Source of the DNA: Anaerolineae bacterium
GTDB taxonomy: Bacteria > Chloroflexota > Anaerolineae > Anaerolineales > Anaerolineaceae
NCBI GenBank assembly: GCA_013178295.1
Contig: JABLWW010000016.1
Location: 1-64,000, forward strand
Direction: 5' to 3'
Length of the DNA: 64,000 nt
Shown one piece after another: positions 1 through 10,608 of the stretch (positions are counted from its first letter, which is position 1; each line of letters starts with the position of its first letter). The translations under genes were made by a program, and so were the position numbers. A model generated the notes under the pieces. It saw only the letters and a program-made list of their open reading frames with translations. It was not told where the DNA came from and did not search any database.

Positions 1-494
<494 letters not shown>

Positions 495-566
495 CTATAT
501 GGTGCGGAGAATCGAGTATTCTTTGATTTTTCTACATACTATTCATAAAATCAGTCAACAAAGTCT

Positions 567-683
567 CTTGGTGACGATAGCGGCAGGGGTACACCCGGTC
601 ACATCCCGAACCCGGTCGTTAAGGCTGCCAGCGCCGATGGTACTTGGGGGGCGACCCCCTGGGAGAGTAGGTCATTGCCAAGG
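567..683 (+). rRNA. rrf: 5S ribosomal RNA
   Basis: About 117 nt. The 5' end CTTGGTGAC can pair with the 3' end GTCATTGCCAAG to form helix I. The internal motif CACCCGGTCACATCCCGAAC (about 592-611) is the conserved loop B/C region, and GGGAGAGTAGGTC is the conserved 3' part. It lies just downstream of 23S on the same strand. A T-rich stretch follows (from ~687) and may end transcription before the convergent aldo/keto reductase gene. Confidence 0.95.
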
Positions 684-711
684 GACTTTTTGATTTAATT
701 TTCCTAATAAA

Positions 712-1677
712 TCAGCCAGATTCGCTGGCAAAATCGCAAATTTTCTCAATCTCCTCCAGCAGGTCATCATCCAGGCGATCCACCACATCCAAAGCACCCA
801 GGTTTTCATCCAGCTGCTCCGGTTTGCTCGCGCCGGTGATCACACTGCTGACTTCCTTACGCCGTAGCAGCCAGGCAATCGCCAGCTGTGCGGTGGTAAC
901 GCCTATCTCTTGCGCTAGGGCGGTTACCTGGCGTGTCATTGCAATGCGCGCTGGGGTGATCTGATCGCGCATCCAGCCCATATCTGCCAGCGCGGCGCGG
1001 CTGCCTTCCACAATGCCTTCGTTATACTTTCCGGATAAAATCCCTCCCGCCAGTGGACTCCAGGTGATCAAGCCCAGACCAAAATCCTTGCACAGTGGCG
1101 CCAGTTCATTTTCAACACGTTGACGCCGGAAGAGGTTATATTCGGGCTGCTCCATTGTGGGCGGCTGCATGTTGTATTGTCGAGCTACCCCATACGCCTG
1201 GGCGATCTGCGCCGCTTCCCATTCGGATGTGCCCCAGTAGAGAATTTTTCCCTGACGAATGAGGTCATCCATGCTGCGTACAACCTCTTCGATGGGGGTA
1301 TCAGGGTCGTAGCGGTGACAGTAATACAGGTCAAGGTATTCTAAACCCATTCGGCGCAGCGAAGCATGTAACGCTTCAAAGATATGTTTTCTGGAAAGTC
1401 CGCGCCCGTTCGGTCCGGGCACGGTGGGCCAAAAAACCTTGCTGGAAATCACCAAAGCTTCGCGCGGTAAGCCGCGAATGGCTTTTCCCATTATGATTTC
1501 GGCTTGACCGTTGGCATATACATCGGCATTGTCAAAATGATTAATGCCCTGTTCATAAGCCGCATGAATTAGCTGGTCTGCCAGTTGCTCGTCTACCTGA
1601 TTTCCGAAAGTAATCCAGGCGCCCAGGGAGATTTCACTGACTTTGAGCCCAGATCGTCCCAAACGGCGGTAGTGCAT
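712..1677 (-). CDS. Aldo/keto reductase (Kv-beta-like subfamily)
   Basis: 321 aa, the normal length for an NADPH-dependent aldo/keto reductase acting on small carbonyl compounds in the cytoplasm. The catalytic tetrad is visible: Asp49 and Tyr54 in FDNADVY, Lys80 in SSK, His121 in YYCHRYD. The motif WSPLAGGILSGKY and the C-terminal cofactor region VITGASKPEQLDEN are typical of the potassium-channel beta-subunit/YghZ branch. The start has a good Shine-Dalgarno (AAAGGAG, 6 nt upstream). It lies 20 bp behind the lysine 2,3-aminomutase gene and may share its transcript. The physiological substrate cannot be told from sequence. Confidence 0.92.
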   Translation of the reverse strand: MHYRRLGRSGLKVSEISLGAWITFGNQVDEQLADQLIHAAYEQGINHFDNADVYANGQAEIIMGKAIRGLPREALVISSKVFWPTVPGPNGRGLSRKHIFEALHASLRRMGLEYLDLYYCHRYDPDTPIEEVVRSMDDLIRQGKILYWGTSEWEAAQIAQAYGVARQYNMQPPTMEQPEYNLFRRQRVENELAPLCKDFGLGLITWSPLAGGILSGKYNEGIVEGSRAALADMGWMRDQITPARIAMTRQVTALAQEIGVTTAQLAIAWLLRRKEVSSVITGASKPEQLDENLGALDVVDRLDDDLLEEIEKICDFASESG

Positions 1678-1697
1678 CTCAAACTCCTTTCACAAAT

Positions 1698-3041
1698 TTA
1701 CCGCTCAACGATTGCCTTGTCTTTTCCATCTTTCAGGCGTTTTGTTTCGCCAGGACGCAAACGGTGGGCTGCTCCGCCGCGGCTGTGGAGCAGATCAAAG
1801 TGTTCGGGTTTGATGGTTTTGCTTTCACCTTGCAGCAACCCGCTGATGCCTGTTTGACCAGCTTCAGGGCGTTTACTGCGGCAATAGGTGCAGCGGCTGG
1901 GGTCATGGGCTTGATAGTCAAGCGGCTCTTCGTATGTCGTGATAAAACCCTCGTAGTTGCGCACAATGATGCGATGGTCGGAGTAGCTTAACAGATAGTT
2001 GGGCATGAGGGGAATTTTGCCGCCGCCACCGGGGGCATCAATTACGTAGGTAGGAACAGCAAATCCGGTTGTATGCCCGCGCAGTCCCTCGATGATCTCA
2101 ATCCCCTTTGCTACGGGGGTGCGGAAATGCCCGATGCCTTCTGCCAGGTCGCACTGGTAGAGGTAGTAAGGGCGCACCCGAATGCGTACCAGGTCATGGA
2201 TCAGTTTTCTCTGGATGTGTACACAGTCATTGACTCCTGCCAGCAGTACCGACTGGTTGCCAAGGGGAATACCAGCCTTGCTGAGCTTGTCACAAGCCTG
2301 TGCCAGTTCGGCGGTGATCTCGTTGGGGTGGTTGACATGAATGTTCATCCACAGAGGATGGTACTTTTGCAGCATATCGCACAGCTCGTCGGTAACCCGC
2401 ATGGGCATGAAAACGGGGACGCGCGAGCCAATGCGGATGATTTCAACATGGGGGATGCGGCGCAGACGGCTGAGCAGGTCTTCAAGCAGTTTGGGCGCCA
2501 GCGTTAGTGGGTCACCGCCGGACAAGAGCACGTCTCTCACCTGCGGTGTGCGCTCGATGTAGGCAAGCTGCTGCTCCAGTTCTGCTCTGGAAAAAGTGGC
2601 ATTTGGATCACCTACAATACGCCCGCGCGTGCAATAGCGGCAATAAGAAGCGCATTGGGTGGTAACCAGCATCAGCACGCGGTCAGGATAGCGGTGTACC
2701 AGCCCTGGCACCGGCGAGTGCTGGTCTTCGGACAGCGAATCTTCCATCATGCCATCAAATGCAGTTAGTTCCGCCGCGCTGGGTATCACCTGTCTGCGGA
2801 TGGGGTCGTGGGGGTCTTCGGGGTTGATGAGCGAAGCGAAGTAGGGTGTGATGTCAATCCGCAACAGACCATGACTCTGTTGAAGCGCCTGACGCTCGCT
2901 GTCGTTTAGTGCAAAAAGATTTTCAAAATCCTCTACTGTGTTGAGACGGTTACTAAGCTGCCAGCGCCAGTCGTTCCACTTCTCATTGGGGATATTCTCG
3001 TATATGGCTGCCCGCCGCGATGGAAATTCAACGTGACCCAT
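1698..3041 (-). CDS. kamA: L-lysine 2,3-aminomutase (radical SAM, PLP)
   Basis: 447 aa. It interconverts L-lysine and L-beta-lysine with a 4Fe-4S cluster, S-adenosylmethionine and PLP. The radical-SAM motif CxxxCxxC is at residues ~130-137 (CASYCRYC). The PLP lysine is in DAPGGGGKIPLMPNY (~K342). Two aspartates that hold the lysine side chain in characterised KamA are present (YQCDL ~D298 and VIDAPGG ~D335); in glutamate 2,3-aminomutase these differ, so lysine is the likelier substrate. The frame stays open upstream to 3152, but the ATG at 3041 has an AAGGAG site ~9 nt upstream and avoids overlap with the chemoreceptor gene. The usual partner beta-lysine acetyltransferase (ablB) is not in the window. 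Confidence 0.93.
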   Translation of the reverse strand: MGHVEFPSRRAAIYENIPNEKWNDWRWQLSNRLNTVEDFENLFALNDSERQALQQSHGLLRIDITPYFASLINPEDPHDPIRRQVIPSAAELTAFDGMMEDSLSEDQHSPVPGLVHRYPDRVLMLVTTQCASYCRYCTRGRIVGDPNATFSRAELEQQLAYIERTPQVRDVLLSGGDPLTLAPKLLEDLLSRLRRIPHVEIIRIGSRVPVFMPMRVTDELCDMLQKYHPLWMNIHVNHPNEITAELAQACDKLSKAGIPLGNQSVLLAGVNDCVHIQRKLIHDLVRIRVRPYYLYQCDLAEGIGHFRTPVAKGIEIIEGLRGHTTGFAVPTYVIDAPGGGGKIPLMPNYLLSYSDHRIIVRNYEGFITTYEEPLDYQAHDPSRCTYCRSKRPEAGQTGISGLLQGESKTIKPEHFDLLHSRGGAAHRLRPGETKRLKDGKDKAIVER

Positions 3042-3093
3042 ATATTTGCGCTCCTTATCTTCTAACTGGTGAACAGCGGCAGGTCTGTCAGCT

Positions 3094-5541
3094 TTATTCT
3101 GTCTCTCCGTCAGGTGTTGTTTGTGTTTGCTCCACAGCAAGCCTGAACGCATCTGCCAGCTGCTTAAGCGCTTTTGCAGTTTCCATCAGGGTTTGTGCCG
3201 CCGCGGTGACCTCTTCTGCCTGTGCCGATACCTCTTCAGTGGAAGCTGAGACCTGTTCAATGGCGGCAGAATTTTCTTCCGAGATGGAGGCAATGTTCTC
3301 AATGGACTGAGTGACTTCATTTGAGCTGGCGGTCATTTGCTCGGTGGCGGCAGTGTTTTCCTCGACGACAGCAGAGACCATATCCACCGCGCTGACAAGT
3401 TCTGAGGCAGCGGTATTCATCCGCTGAGCCGCCTGGGCGGCTTGTTCGGTTTCTTTTTCCACTGCCTCAATGGCTTCCAGAATGGCAGACAGTGCTGTTC
3501 CAGCGCGGTTGGCTTTGCCAACTCCTGCCAGCACCTCGCTGGCGCCCTCTTCCATGGCGCTGACGGCTTCGCTGACGGTGTTCTGAATGCGTTTGATCAA
3601 CTCGCCGATTTCTCGGGTTGCCTGAGATGAACGTTCAGCAAGTTTGCGCACCTCATCAGCGACAACGGCAAACCCTTTGCCGTGCTCTCCAGCGCGGGCG
3701 GCTTCGATAGCGGCATTGAGGGCGAGCAAGTTGGTTTGTGAGGCGATATCGTCAATTGTTTCAACGATGGCATTGATTTCGTTCGAGCGCTGTCCCATTT
3801 CGCGCACCTTTTGTGCCGAGAGGTCAACTTTGGATTTGATACTTTGCATCCCTTGCAGCGTTTCTTCGACAATCCGCGTACCTTCGTGTGCTGCCTGGGT
3901 GGCTTCGGTAGAGCGCTGATTGACCGCCTGGACATTTCCGCTGACCTGCTGAATAGCTGTGGAAATATTGCCGGTGATTTCAGACGCTTTTGCGACAGCT
4001 ACCGCCTGTTCTTGCGCACCGCGGGCAACGCCGTCAATCGCACGCGACATTTGCTCTACCGAGGAGGCGGTCTTGGACGTGGCTTCGCTTTGCTGCGAGA
4101 TTCCTCTGGCAACCTGCGAGATGGTGGATGCGATTTGGGAGGTGGCTGTGCCTGCCTGTGAGGAGGAAAGCGCAAGCTGGGTAGAGGCTTCTTCCAGTTC
4201 TTTTGCCGTGTGCACAAGCTGTTCGACCTGGCTGCGCAGCGAAGCAACCATCTGGGCAAAGGCGTTGCCCAGCAGGTCTGCATCCGACTTTGGCGTTATC
4301 TGGACGGTCAGGTCTCCTGCGGCAATGTGTTGCGCTGCGTCGCTTGCCTCACGGAAGTAATTGGTCAGATTGCTAAATGCCTGCCCAATTAGTCCCAGTT
4401 CGTCTTTACGGGCGTTGATGCGAGCGATTGCATTTTGATCCATGCCTACCATTTCAGCATCGCCGATTGAGAGCCTTTGCGCGCCCTCGGCGATCATGCG
4501 AATCGGGGCGGCGATTTGATTGGAAAACAGCCATAATACAATCAGGGCTGCAATCAGCAGCACAGCCGCGATGATGATCATCTGCTGCATGGCGATGTTG
4601 GCGGAGCGGTTGATTTTTTCGTTGGGGATGATGATGTTGACCGACCACGGGGTGGTGGTTTTGCCAACCAGAATGGGGGCATACACTTCTAATGCGTTTT
4701 CATACTCGTAAGCATTGAGCTTGCCTGCCCGTATGTTGTTAAGCATTGCTTCTACATCTGTGTCAAATGCATCGAGAGGCTTGCCGAGCAGATCGGGTTT
4801 TCCTTTCACGCCAGTCAGTGTGCCGTTGTGGCTCAAAACTGCCACCTGTGCCGTATTATCGTAGATGTCTATCTCATCCGCCATTTTCTGGATAAACTCC
4901 AGCCCAAGGTCCACCCCAGCAATACCGTAGAATGTCCCATCCACCACAATAGGGGCGACCAGAGAGGTAATCAGAACATCTTTTCCGGCAACGTTGTAGA
5001 CATAGGGATCAATGATGGCTTCATTTTTTGTGCGCTTGGGGATCAAATAATAATCCCCAGCGCCTTCGACTTCATAATCCACCAGTGGCGAAAGCACGAT
5101 ATTTCCCTGAGCGTCACGTGCCCAGTAAGGGATGAAACGCCCGGTTTGGTCGTGTCCTTCGGCGTTTTCATAGAAATTATCCCCACTGTCAAAGGCGTTT
5201 GGTTCCCAGAGTGTATATGTAGCCAGAAAAGAGGGATTTTCTTTAAGCACCTGTCTAAGGAAGGCATTCACCTGATCGCGGCGTACAAAGATTTTGTTCT
5301 CTTTGATGGCGCTGAGAACTTGCGCTAATGTGCGGGCGCTGTCCATGGCTACTTCCAGTTCGGCGTCAATGGCGCCCGCGCGTGCCTCTGCCAGTGAGAG
5401 AGCCTCACTTTTGGCAGCGGCGATGTCGGCGCTGCGCCGTGTCAGTGTGGCATACGTTGCCAGGCTGATGCCCATGATTAATAGCATTGCCCCCACAATC
5501 AAGAGAATTGTCCAGCGTATTGACTGTTGACGGGTTTTCAT
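3094..5541 (-). CDS. Methyl-accepting chemotaxis protein with extracellular Cache domain
   Basis: 815 aa transmembrane chemoreceptor. TM1 is at about residues 10-33, then a ~280-residue dCache-type sensor (with typical [25 protein letters not shown]-like segments), TM2 at ~315-340, HAMP domains, and a long coiled-coil signalling domain. The signalling tip ([20 protein letters not shown] and [15 protein letters not shown]) is intact. No C-terminal CheR-tether pentapeptide is seen. GGAGGAAG lies just before the ATG. It is 48 bp downstream of cheW on the same strand, so receptor and coupling protein are probably made together. The ligand is unknown; Cache domains often bind amino acids or organic acids. 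Confidence 0.93.
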   Translation of the reverse strand: MKTRQQSIRWTILLIVGAMLLIMGISLATYATLTRRSADIAAAKSEALSLAEARAGAIDAELEVAMDSARTLAQVLSAIKENKIFVRRDQVNAFLRQVLKENPSFLATYTLWEPNAFDSGDNFYENAEGHDQTGRFIPYWARDAQGNIVLSPLVDYEVEGAGDYYLIPKRTKNEAIIDPYVYNVAGKDVLITSLVAPIVVDGTFYGIAGVDLGLEFIQKMADEIDIYDNTAQVAVLSHNGTLTGVKGKPDLLGKPLDAFDTDVEAMLNNIRAGKLNAYEYENALEVYAPILVGKTTTPWSVNIIIPNEKINRSANIAMQQMIIIAAVLLIAALIVLWLFSNQIAAPIRMIAEGAQRLSIGDAEMVGMDQNAIARINARKDELGLIGQAFSNLTNYFREASDAAQHIAAGDLTVQITPKSDADLLGNAFAQMVASLRSQVEQLVHTAKELEEASTQLALSSSQAGTATSQIASTISQVARGISQQSEATSKTASSVEQMSRAIDGVARGAQEQAVAVAKASEITGNISTAIQQVSGNVQAVNQRSTEATQAAHEGTRIVEETLQGMQSIKSKVDLSAQKVREMGQRSNEINAIVETIDDIASQTNLLALNAAIEAARAGEHGKGFAVVADEVRKLAERSSQATREIGELIKRIQNTVSEAVSAMEEGASEVLAGVGKANRAGTALSAILEAIEAVEKETEQAAQAAQRMNTAASELVSAVDMVSAVVEENTAATEQMTASSNEVTQSIENIASISEENSAAIEQVSASTEEVSAQAEEVTAAAQTLMETAKALKQLADAFRLAVEQTQTTPDGETE

Positions 5542-5589
5542 AACTTCCTCCAGTTTGAGAGTAGGGGCTTTCCCTGCAAAAGGTGCTTT

Positions 5590-6054
5590 TTAGCGTGAAC
5601 TCATTTCGGGCAGTGCTTGCAGGCTGGCTTGTTCCCCGGTGGATAGAACCTTTTCCAGGTCGAGAAGAATAATGAGGCGGTCGTCCACCTTGGCAATACC
5701 GACAATGAAGGCAGTATCAACCGTACTGACCATGGCAGGTGTGCTCTCGATGGCTGTGTCTGGAACGGTGAGCACCTCTGATACCGAATCGACCACCATG
5801 CCCACTTTGATTTTATCCATGTTGATGACCACAATACGGGTCTCCTTGGTGGCTTCTGCCTTTTCCATACCAAAGCGTTTGCGCAGATCAATCACCGGCA
5901 GAACGGTGCCGCGCAAATTGGTAATGCCCTCCACAAAACCAGGGGCATGAGGCACTTTGGTGAGTTCCTGTAGTTTGATGATGCTCTCGACGGCAGAAAT
6001 ATCTACGCCAAAGTTTTCCTCTCCCAGTTCAAAGATTACCAGTTGTCGCTCCAT
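5590..6054 (-). CDS. cheW: Chemotaxis coupling protein CheW
   Basis: 154 aa, a complete single CheW domain: beta-rich, starting LVIFELGEENFGVDISAVESI, with the conserved loop PGFVEGITNLRGTVLPVIDLRKRFG and later VDSVSEVLTVP. CheW links chemoreceptors to the kinase CheA at the inner face of the membrane. A strong Shine-Dalgarno (GGAGGTAAAAA) precedes the ATG. It is the first gene of cheW-receptor; the kinase, CheR and CheB must be elsewhere. The upstream gap (6055-6139) contains TATAAT on the - strand but no good -35. Confidence 0.95.
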   Translation of the reverse strand: MERQLVIFELGEENFGVDISAVESIIKLQELTKVPHAPGFVEGITNLRGTVLPVIDLRKRFGMEKAEATKETRIVVINMDKIKVGMVVDSVSEVLTVPDTAIESTPAMVSTVDTAFIVGIAKVDDRLIILLDLEKVLSTGEQASLQALPEMSSR

Positions 6055-6139
6055 TTTTTACCTCCATAGAAAAACAGGAATAATATAGTGGTAATAGTCA
6101 TTATACATAAACACAGAAAAAAAACTACCACTTCTGCGC

Positions 6140-6646
6140 TTATTTAAGAAGAAAAGCCCATACAACCCACAGTAGAATCATCAGCATGCCCAGCGCAGAG
6201 CGCACGATGACAGCGCCGCCGCAGCCAAGGGCGATATTGCGCGCGGCTTCAAGCGCCTTGCGCCAGTCGCCCCGCATACGGATGACCTCCACTACAAAGA
6301 TACCCAACAGCGCGGCGAGGATGCCGCCGATGGGTGGCAACAGAAGGGTGCCAATGACGCCAGCGATGAGGGCAATGACGATTGACAGCCAGCTTGCCCC
6401 GCCGGCGCGGGCGCTGGCGCCCATGATGAAATTGTCTGCCAGATTGCCAGCCAGCATGATCAACGTCAGTAGTGCAAAAATCAGGGCACTTTGCCAGGTG
6501 AAGCCTGTTACCAGCCCATATACCAGAGAGGCCGCCCAGATAATGGTCAGCCCTGGCAGGACAGGGATGATCAGTCCAACCAGCCCCACAGCCATTGTTA
6601 TGGCAACGGCGATTTGCAGAAGCAGTAAGCCAGTGTCGCTCATCAT
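6140..6646 (-). CDS. DUF456 family membrane protein
   Basis: 168 aa, very hydrophobic, with about five membrane segments. Repeated Gly-rich helices such as [21 protein letters not shown] and [25 protein letters not shown] are typical of DUF456. Function is unknown. The start ATGATGA overlaps the serS stop codon by 4 nt, so it is translationally coupled to serS. Two adjacent ATG codons make the exact first residue uncertain. Confidence 0.85.
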   Translation of the reverse strand: MMSDTGLLLLQIAVAITMAVGLVGLIIPVLPGLTIIWAASLVYGLVTGFTWQSALIFALLTLIMLAGNLADNFIMGASARAGGASWLSIVIALIAGVIGTLLLPPIGGILAALLGIFVVEVIRMRGDWRKALEAARNIALGCGGAVIVRSALGMLMILLWVVWAFLLK

Positions 6647-7920
6647 TTTTGCGGGGTGATGCGCTCAATGCCGCCCATCCATGGGTGAAGTACCTCAGGC
6701 ACCAGGATGCTTTGGTCGGGTTGTTGATAATTTTCGAGGACGGCGATGAGGGTGCGCGGCAGCCCAAGCCCGGAGCCGTTGAGCGTGTGCACCAGGCGGG
6801 TTTTGCCGCCGTCTTCCGGACGGTACTTAATATTTGCCCGGCGCGCCTGAAAGTCGCCAACGTTAGAGACAGAGGATACCTCCAGCCACTCATTGCAGCC
6901 AGCTGCCCAGACTTCGATGTCGTAGGTGGCGCGCGCGCCAAAAGTCAGGTCGCCGCCGCACAGGCGTTTGACGCGGTAGGGCAGACCCAGTGCGTGGCAG
7001 GTTTGCTCGGCATCTGCCAGCATTTTCTCCAATTCTTTGTCTGAGTCTTCCGGCTTGCAGAAAATATACATTTCCACCTTATCGAATTGGTGCCCGCGCT
7101 TGATGCCACGCACATCCCGCCCAGCACTCATTTTTTCGCGCCGAAAACAGGGAGTATAGGCTGTATAGCGCAATGGCAGGTCGCTTTCGGGTAGAATATC
7201 GCCGCTGTGCAGACCGGTAAGAGGTACCTCGGCGGTGGGCACCATCCAGTAATCCTCTTCGGCATCGTGGTAGAGATTATCGGCAAACTTTGGCAGCTGC
7301 CCTGAGGCATACAAAATCTCGCTGCGCACCATAAATGGAGTGTATTTTTCCAGGTATCCCTGACGGATGTGCAGGTCGAGCATCCAGGCAATCAGGGCGC
7401 GCTGCAGGCGCGCTGCGGCGCCGCTGAGAACATAAAAGCGCGAACCGGTGAGTTTGACACCTTGATCAAAATTGATCAATCCCAGTCGGGTGCCCAGTTC
7501 CCAGTGCGGCAGGGGTGTAAAGTTATATTGCGGGATTTCCCCCACCGTTTTGAGAAGCACATTTTCGCTGTCATCCTTGCCTGGGGGTGTGTCTGCGGCG
7601 GGGATGTTGGGGATGGTTGCCAGCACCGATTGCAGGCGGTTTTCCACCACACGCACCTGCTCATCCAGATCGGCAATCTGATCGCCGACTTGCTTCATGG
7701 CGTCAATTTTTTGCTGGCGCAGGGCGGCATCTTTCAGTTTCCCAATTTCCTTTGAGACAGCGTTGCGCTCAGCTTTGAGCGCTTCGACTCTGGTTAAAAG
7801 CTCACGTCGGCTGGTGTCCAGTTCAAGCACGGTGTCGACGGGGTCGGTCTCCATGTGCCGCAGGCGCAACGATTGGCGCACCAGCTCGGGGTTTTCGCGT
7901 ATCAGGTTGATATCAAGCAT
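6643..7920 (-). CDS. serS: Seryl-tRNA synthetase
   Basis: 425 aa. It charges tRNA-Ser with serine (class II synthetase). The N-terminal ~110 residues form the antiparallel coiled-coil arm that reads the tRNA long variable arm. Class II motif 2 is seen in [20 protein letters not shown], and motif 3 in [19 protein letters not shown]. The serine-site segment [13 protein letters not shown] is normal except for minor substitutions. GGAGG stands 4 nt before the ATG. No T-box leader is seen in the upstream gap 7921-8057. Confidence 0.97.
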   Translation of the reverse strand: MLDINLIRENPELVRQSLRLRHMETDPVDTVLELDTSRRELLTRVEALKAERNAVSKEIGKLKDAALRQQKIDAMKQVGDQIADLDEQVRVVENRLQSVLATIPNIPAADTPPGKDDSENVLLKTVGEIPQYNFTPLPHWELGTRLGLINFDQGVKLTGSRFYVLSGAAARLQRALIAWMLDLHIRQGYLEKYTPFMVRSEILYASGQLPKFADNLYHDAEEDYWMVPTAEVPLTGLHSGDILPESDLPLRYTAYTPCFRREKMSAGRDVRGIKRGHQFDKVEMYIFCKPEDSDKELEKMLADAEQTCHALGLPYRVKRLCGGDLTFGARATYDIEVWAAGCNEWLEVSSVSNVGDFQARRANIKYRPEDGGKTRLVHTLNGSGLGLPRTLIAVLENYQQPDQSILVPEVLHPWMGGIERITPQK

Positions 7921-8057
7921 GTGTCCTCCATGGGCTAGAGTATACGATGAAAGTTAGTCCACACCCATTCTGTGAGTGTCTTTGAAGGTTTAGTTTGTTG
8001 GGCGTTTGACTCACAATCATCTTTTGCCTCATTTTGCATTCTTGGGCTTTCGGAATA

Positions 8058-8390
8058 CTAATTTTGAGGGGTTATGGTTGGCGCTGGTCTGGATAACCAC
8101 TCCAGCGGCTGCGAAATTTCGTTTGGGTAACGGTCATACAACGCCTGCTTAAGCAGAGAGGGTTTTTCAGCGGGCATACTGTGCATGGCAGGGTTGAAGG
8201 AATAGTCGGGATTGAGGATTGTGTAGGTATCTAGGGGTAGAACCTCCATGCGGTTTTCTGGCATTCGCCGTTGGTTGATGGTATACCATAACAGACCTGC
8301 CAGCAGCAGTGTAAGAAGCAGTACGACAAATACTACCATAAGTCTGTGGGTATGCAGATAGGAAGTTTCTTCTATCTCATTCATGCTCAT
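8058..8390 (-). CDS. Small single-pass membrane protein, function unknown
   Basis: 110 aa. One strong transmembrane helix at about residues 17-38 (LMVVFVVLLLTLLLAGLLWY) follows a short polar N-terminus; the ~70-residue tail is Pro-rich and would be outside the cytoplasm if the positive-inside rule holds. I recognise no family. It starts 14 nt after the cyclase-fusion stop with AGAGG ~9 nt upstream, so it is probably the last gene of the dnaG-sigma-cyclase transcript. It may be an accessory to that membrane sensor (inference from position only). Confidence 0.7.
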   Translation of the reverse strand: MSMNEIEETSYLHTHRLMVVFVVLLLTLLLAGLLWYTINQRRMPENRMEVLPLDTYTILNPDYSFNPAMHSMPAEKPSLLKQALYDRYPNEISQPLEWLSRPAPTITPQN

Positions 8391-8404
8391 CCATGAGAGC
8401 CTCT

Positions 8405-10600
8405 TTAAGAAGCAGCCTGTCGGGGCAGCATTTTGTACACGGTGGTGGTCTCTGCTTTGCCGCGCAGCTGGTATAAGCCGATGGTTTCAAAATGAAAATC
8501 GAACTGGCGATCCATCAGTTCCGTGATGGTGTTCCCGCTGACCAGGACGACACTGTGGTCGAACAGCGTGCGTGAGAGCGATTCAAGATATTGCGCATTC
8601 TTAACCGCATCACCAATGACCGTATAGTGGATACGGTCTTTGATACTTAGCCCGCCGATGGTTACCGTGCCGGTATCTATGCCAATTTCGGTGATCATGG
8701 GGGGGTATCCCAGTTTTTGGCACATGCTGTTGAATGCCTCAATCGCTTGAAGCATGGTAGTGGCGGCTTTGCATGCCTGCCATGCACCTTCACTTGGGGG
8801 GATCATTTCTGGCAAGACGCCAAAGTATACCAGCATGGCATCACCGTCCAGCTTGTTAATGATGCCGTGATGATTGGCGGCGATGGGGGATAGAAGGTTA
8901 AAGTACTGGTTGAGAAGCTCAAAGAACTTGTCGGGGTTGATGGCGCTGGCGATCTGGGTGAGGTTGCGGATGTCCGTAGCCAGAACGGTGGCGGTTGTTT
9001 TCTGCCCTTCCAGATGCAGATCGCGCACATTGAATGTCTGACGTAACCTCTGAGACATCTCACGCCCTGGCGCATATCCCATCAGATCGCGAAACAAGGT
9101 ATTTTCCTGTAAGCTGACTACCATCGTGTTGAAGGCGCGAGTCAGAGTCGAGATTTCATCGTTGCCCTGACTGTTTACCTTTATGGCTGCGTTGCCCTGC
9201 GCCATCTCTTCTGCCGCTTTGATGAGAGAAGCGACGGGCTGATTGATGGTGGCGGCTATCGTTCTTCCTACGAATAACAATAAGAGTACGGGCAGAGCGA
9301 GGAACAGAGCGGTCTCTAACCGCAACAGGTACGAACTGTTGAGGGTGTATTTTGGCGCAAGTGCAATGCCGAGAATTCCCAGATCACTTCCTCCCCGTGC
9401 TTCCCAAACGCTTAGCAGCTCCTGATACTGGGTCTGATCAATGGTCAGACCGCGCTTGATACCGCCTGTGTTCTGGCGCGAAATGATCTGCGTGGCAAGC
9501 TGATTACCTGTGGGGTGGTCTTCTATTAGGGAGAGTGTTGAAACCAGAGGGGCACCGCTTATATCATAAATGGTCATTTCGGAACCGGTTTCCCTGCTGA
9601 ATTCCTGTGCCAGGCTTTGAAGTGATTGCCCGACCAGAATGCTGCCGGCAACCTGCCCGCCATCATAGACGGGGGCAGCCAAGTAGATATAGTCCCCCCA
9701 TGCTGTCTTTGCCAGTCCAATAAATTTATCGCCTTGTTGGTCAGATAATCCCATCAGGGCTTTTTGAACGAAATCGAGACGTTGAAAGGTGGTTTCACCA
9801 CTTGATGTATCATACGCTGGCGACGAATCTTTGGCTGACCTGCGCATGGACAGCAAGCTGATGCCTTCTGGATTCAGAACGTGCACGGCGTGGTCAGAGG
9901 CATTGAGAGCCAGGGGGGTGATAAGGGCTTGCAGAGCGCCGGTATCGTTTTTCTTTATGGCTGTTGCCAGCCCTTCGGCATTGGCAATCAGACGCAGCGA
10001 GGTGAGCATTTTATCCTCCCTGCGCGCCATCCAGTTTGCGGCGGTGTGATTTGCCTGTATCAGACGCTGGTTGAATTGGTCATCCAGCGCGCTGATGGTG
10101 ATTTGCCGGGCGATATAAGCACCGGCGAGGGCAAAAAGCAGCCCGATCAGAAAGTAGGGCAGGGTCATTTTTGTCTGCAATGGGAAACGCGCCGTGGAAA
10201 CCGAAAGAGGGGGGTGAAGTGGCGAAGGAGGTTGTTTGGGAATCATCCCCAGTTGATATAAAGACTGCTCTAGCCAGTATTTTGTGAAGGGCTGACGGAC
10301 AAAAGCCTGAATGCCCAGTTGTTTGACCTGGATTTCGCGTTGCAGGTCAATCCGTTTTGTGGTGATCAGAATCTTCGTGTCTGGATACTGCTGGCGCACC
10401 GAGCGCAAGAAGTCAATCCATCTCTCCTCTGGAAAATGGAGGTCCATCAAAACCAGGTCGGGACGAATTAAATCCAGTAGAGCGGAAGCTTCTTCTAGTT
10501 TCCAGGCATGCCAGACTTCGTCGTCGCGCTCCTCAAAAAAGCTTGCCAGTACCTGTGCGATTTTTGGTTTTGCTTCAACAACTAGCACACGCAGTGCCAT
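8405..10600 (-). CDS. Degenerate receiver-transmembrane sensor-HAMP-adenylate/guanylate cyclase fusion
   Basis: 731 aa. Order: receiver-like domain (~1-120), TM1 (~150-170), an extracytoplasmic Cache-like sensor (~170-420), TM2 (~425-445), HAMP, class III nucleotide cyclase domain (~530-731). In the receiver the phospho-Asp (D53 in LMDLHFP) is kept, but the usual acidic pair is VVEAK and the usual Lys is Gln in VRQPF, so normal phosphorylation is doubtful. In the cyclase both metal aspartates (VLATDIRN, KLDGDAM) and the base-binding Lys remain, but GDAVKNAQYLES lacks the usual Asn and Arg that stabilise the transition state. A TTG at 10606 is an alternative start. The gene follows the sigma gene with only 8 nt between (or overlaps nothing from 10606). 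Confidence 0.85.
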   Translation of the reverse strand: MALRVLVVEAKPKIAQVLASFFEERDDEVWHAWKLEEASALLDLIRPDLVLMDLHFPEERWIDFLRSVRQQYPDTKILITTKRIDLQREIQVKQLGIQAFVRQPFTKYWLEQSLYQLGMIPKQPPSPLHPPLSVSTARFPLQTKMTLPYFLIGLLFALAGAYIARQITISALDDQFNQRLIQANHTAANWMARREDKMLTSLRLIANAEGLATAIKKNDTGALQALITPLALNASDHAVHVLNPEGISLLSMRRSAKDSSPAYDTSSGETTFQRLDFVQKALMGLSDQQGDKFIGLAKTAWGDYIYLAAPVYDGGQVAGSILVGQSLQSLAQEFSRETGSEMTIYDISGAPLVSTLSLIEDHPTGNQLATQIISRQNTGGIKRGLTIDQTQYQELLSVWEARGGSDLGILGIALAPKYTLNSSYLLRLETALFLALPVLLLLFVGRTIAATINQPVASLIKAAEEMAQGNAAIKVNSQGNDEISTLTRAFNTMVVSLQENTLFRDLMGYAPGREMSQRLRQTFNVRDLHLEGQKTTATVLATDIRNLTQIASAINPDKFFELLNQYFNLLSPIAANHHGIINKLDGDAMLVYFGVLPEMIPPSEGAWQACKAATTMLQAIEAFNSMCQKLGYPPMITEIGIDTGTVTIGGLSIKDRIHYTVIGDAVKNAQYLESLSRTLFDHSVVLVSGNTITELMDRQFDFHFETIGLYQLRGKAETTTVYKMLPRQAAS

Positions 10601-10608
10601 GACCAATC

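Noticed and set aside
3042-3152. N-terminal extension of lysine 2,3-aminomutase to 3152
   Set aside because: It overlaps the chemoreceptor end, is not family-like, and ATG 3041 has a good AAGGAG.
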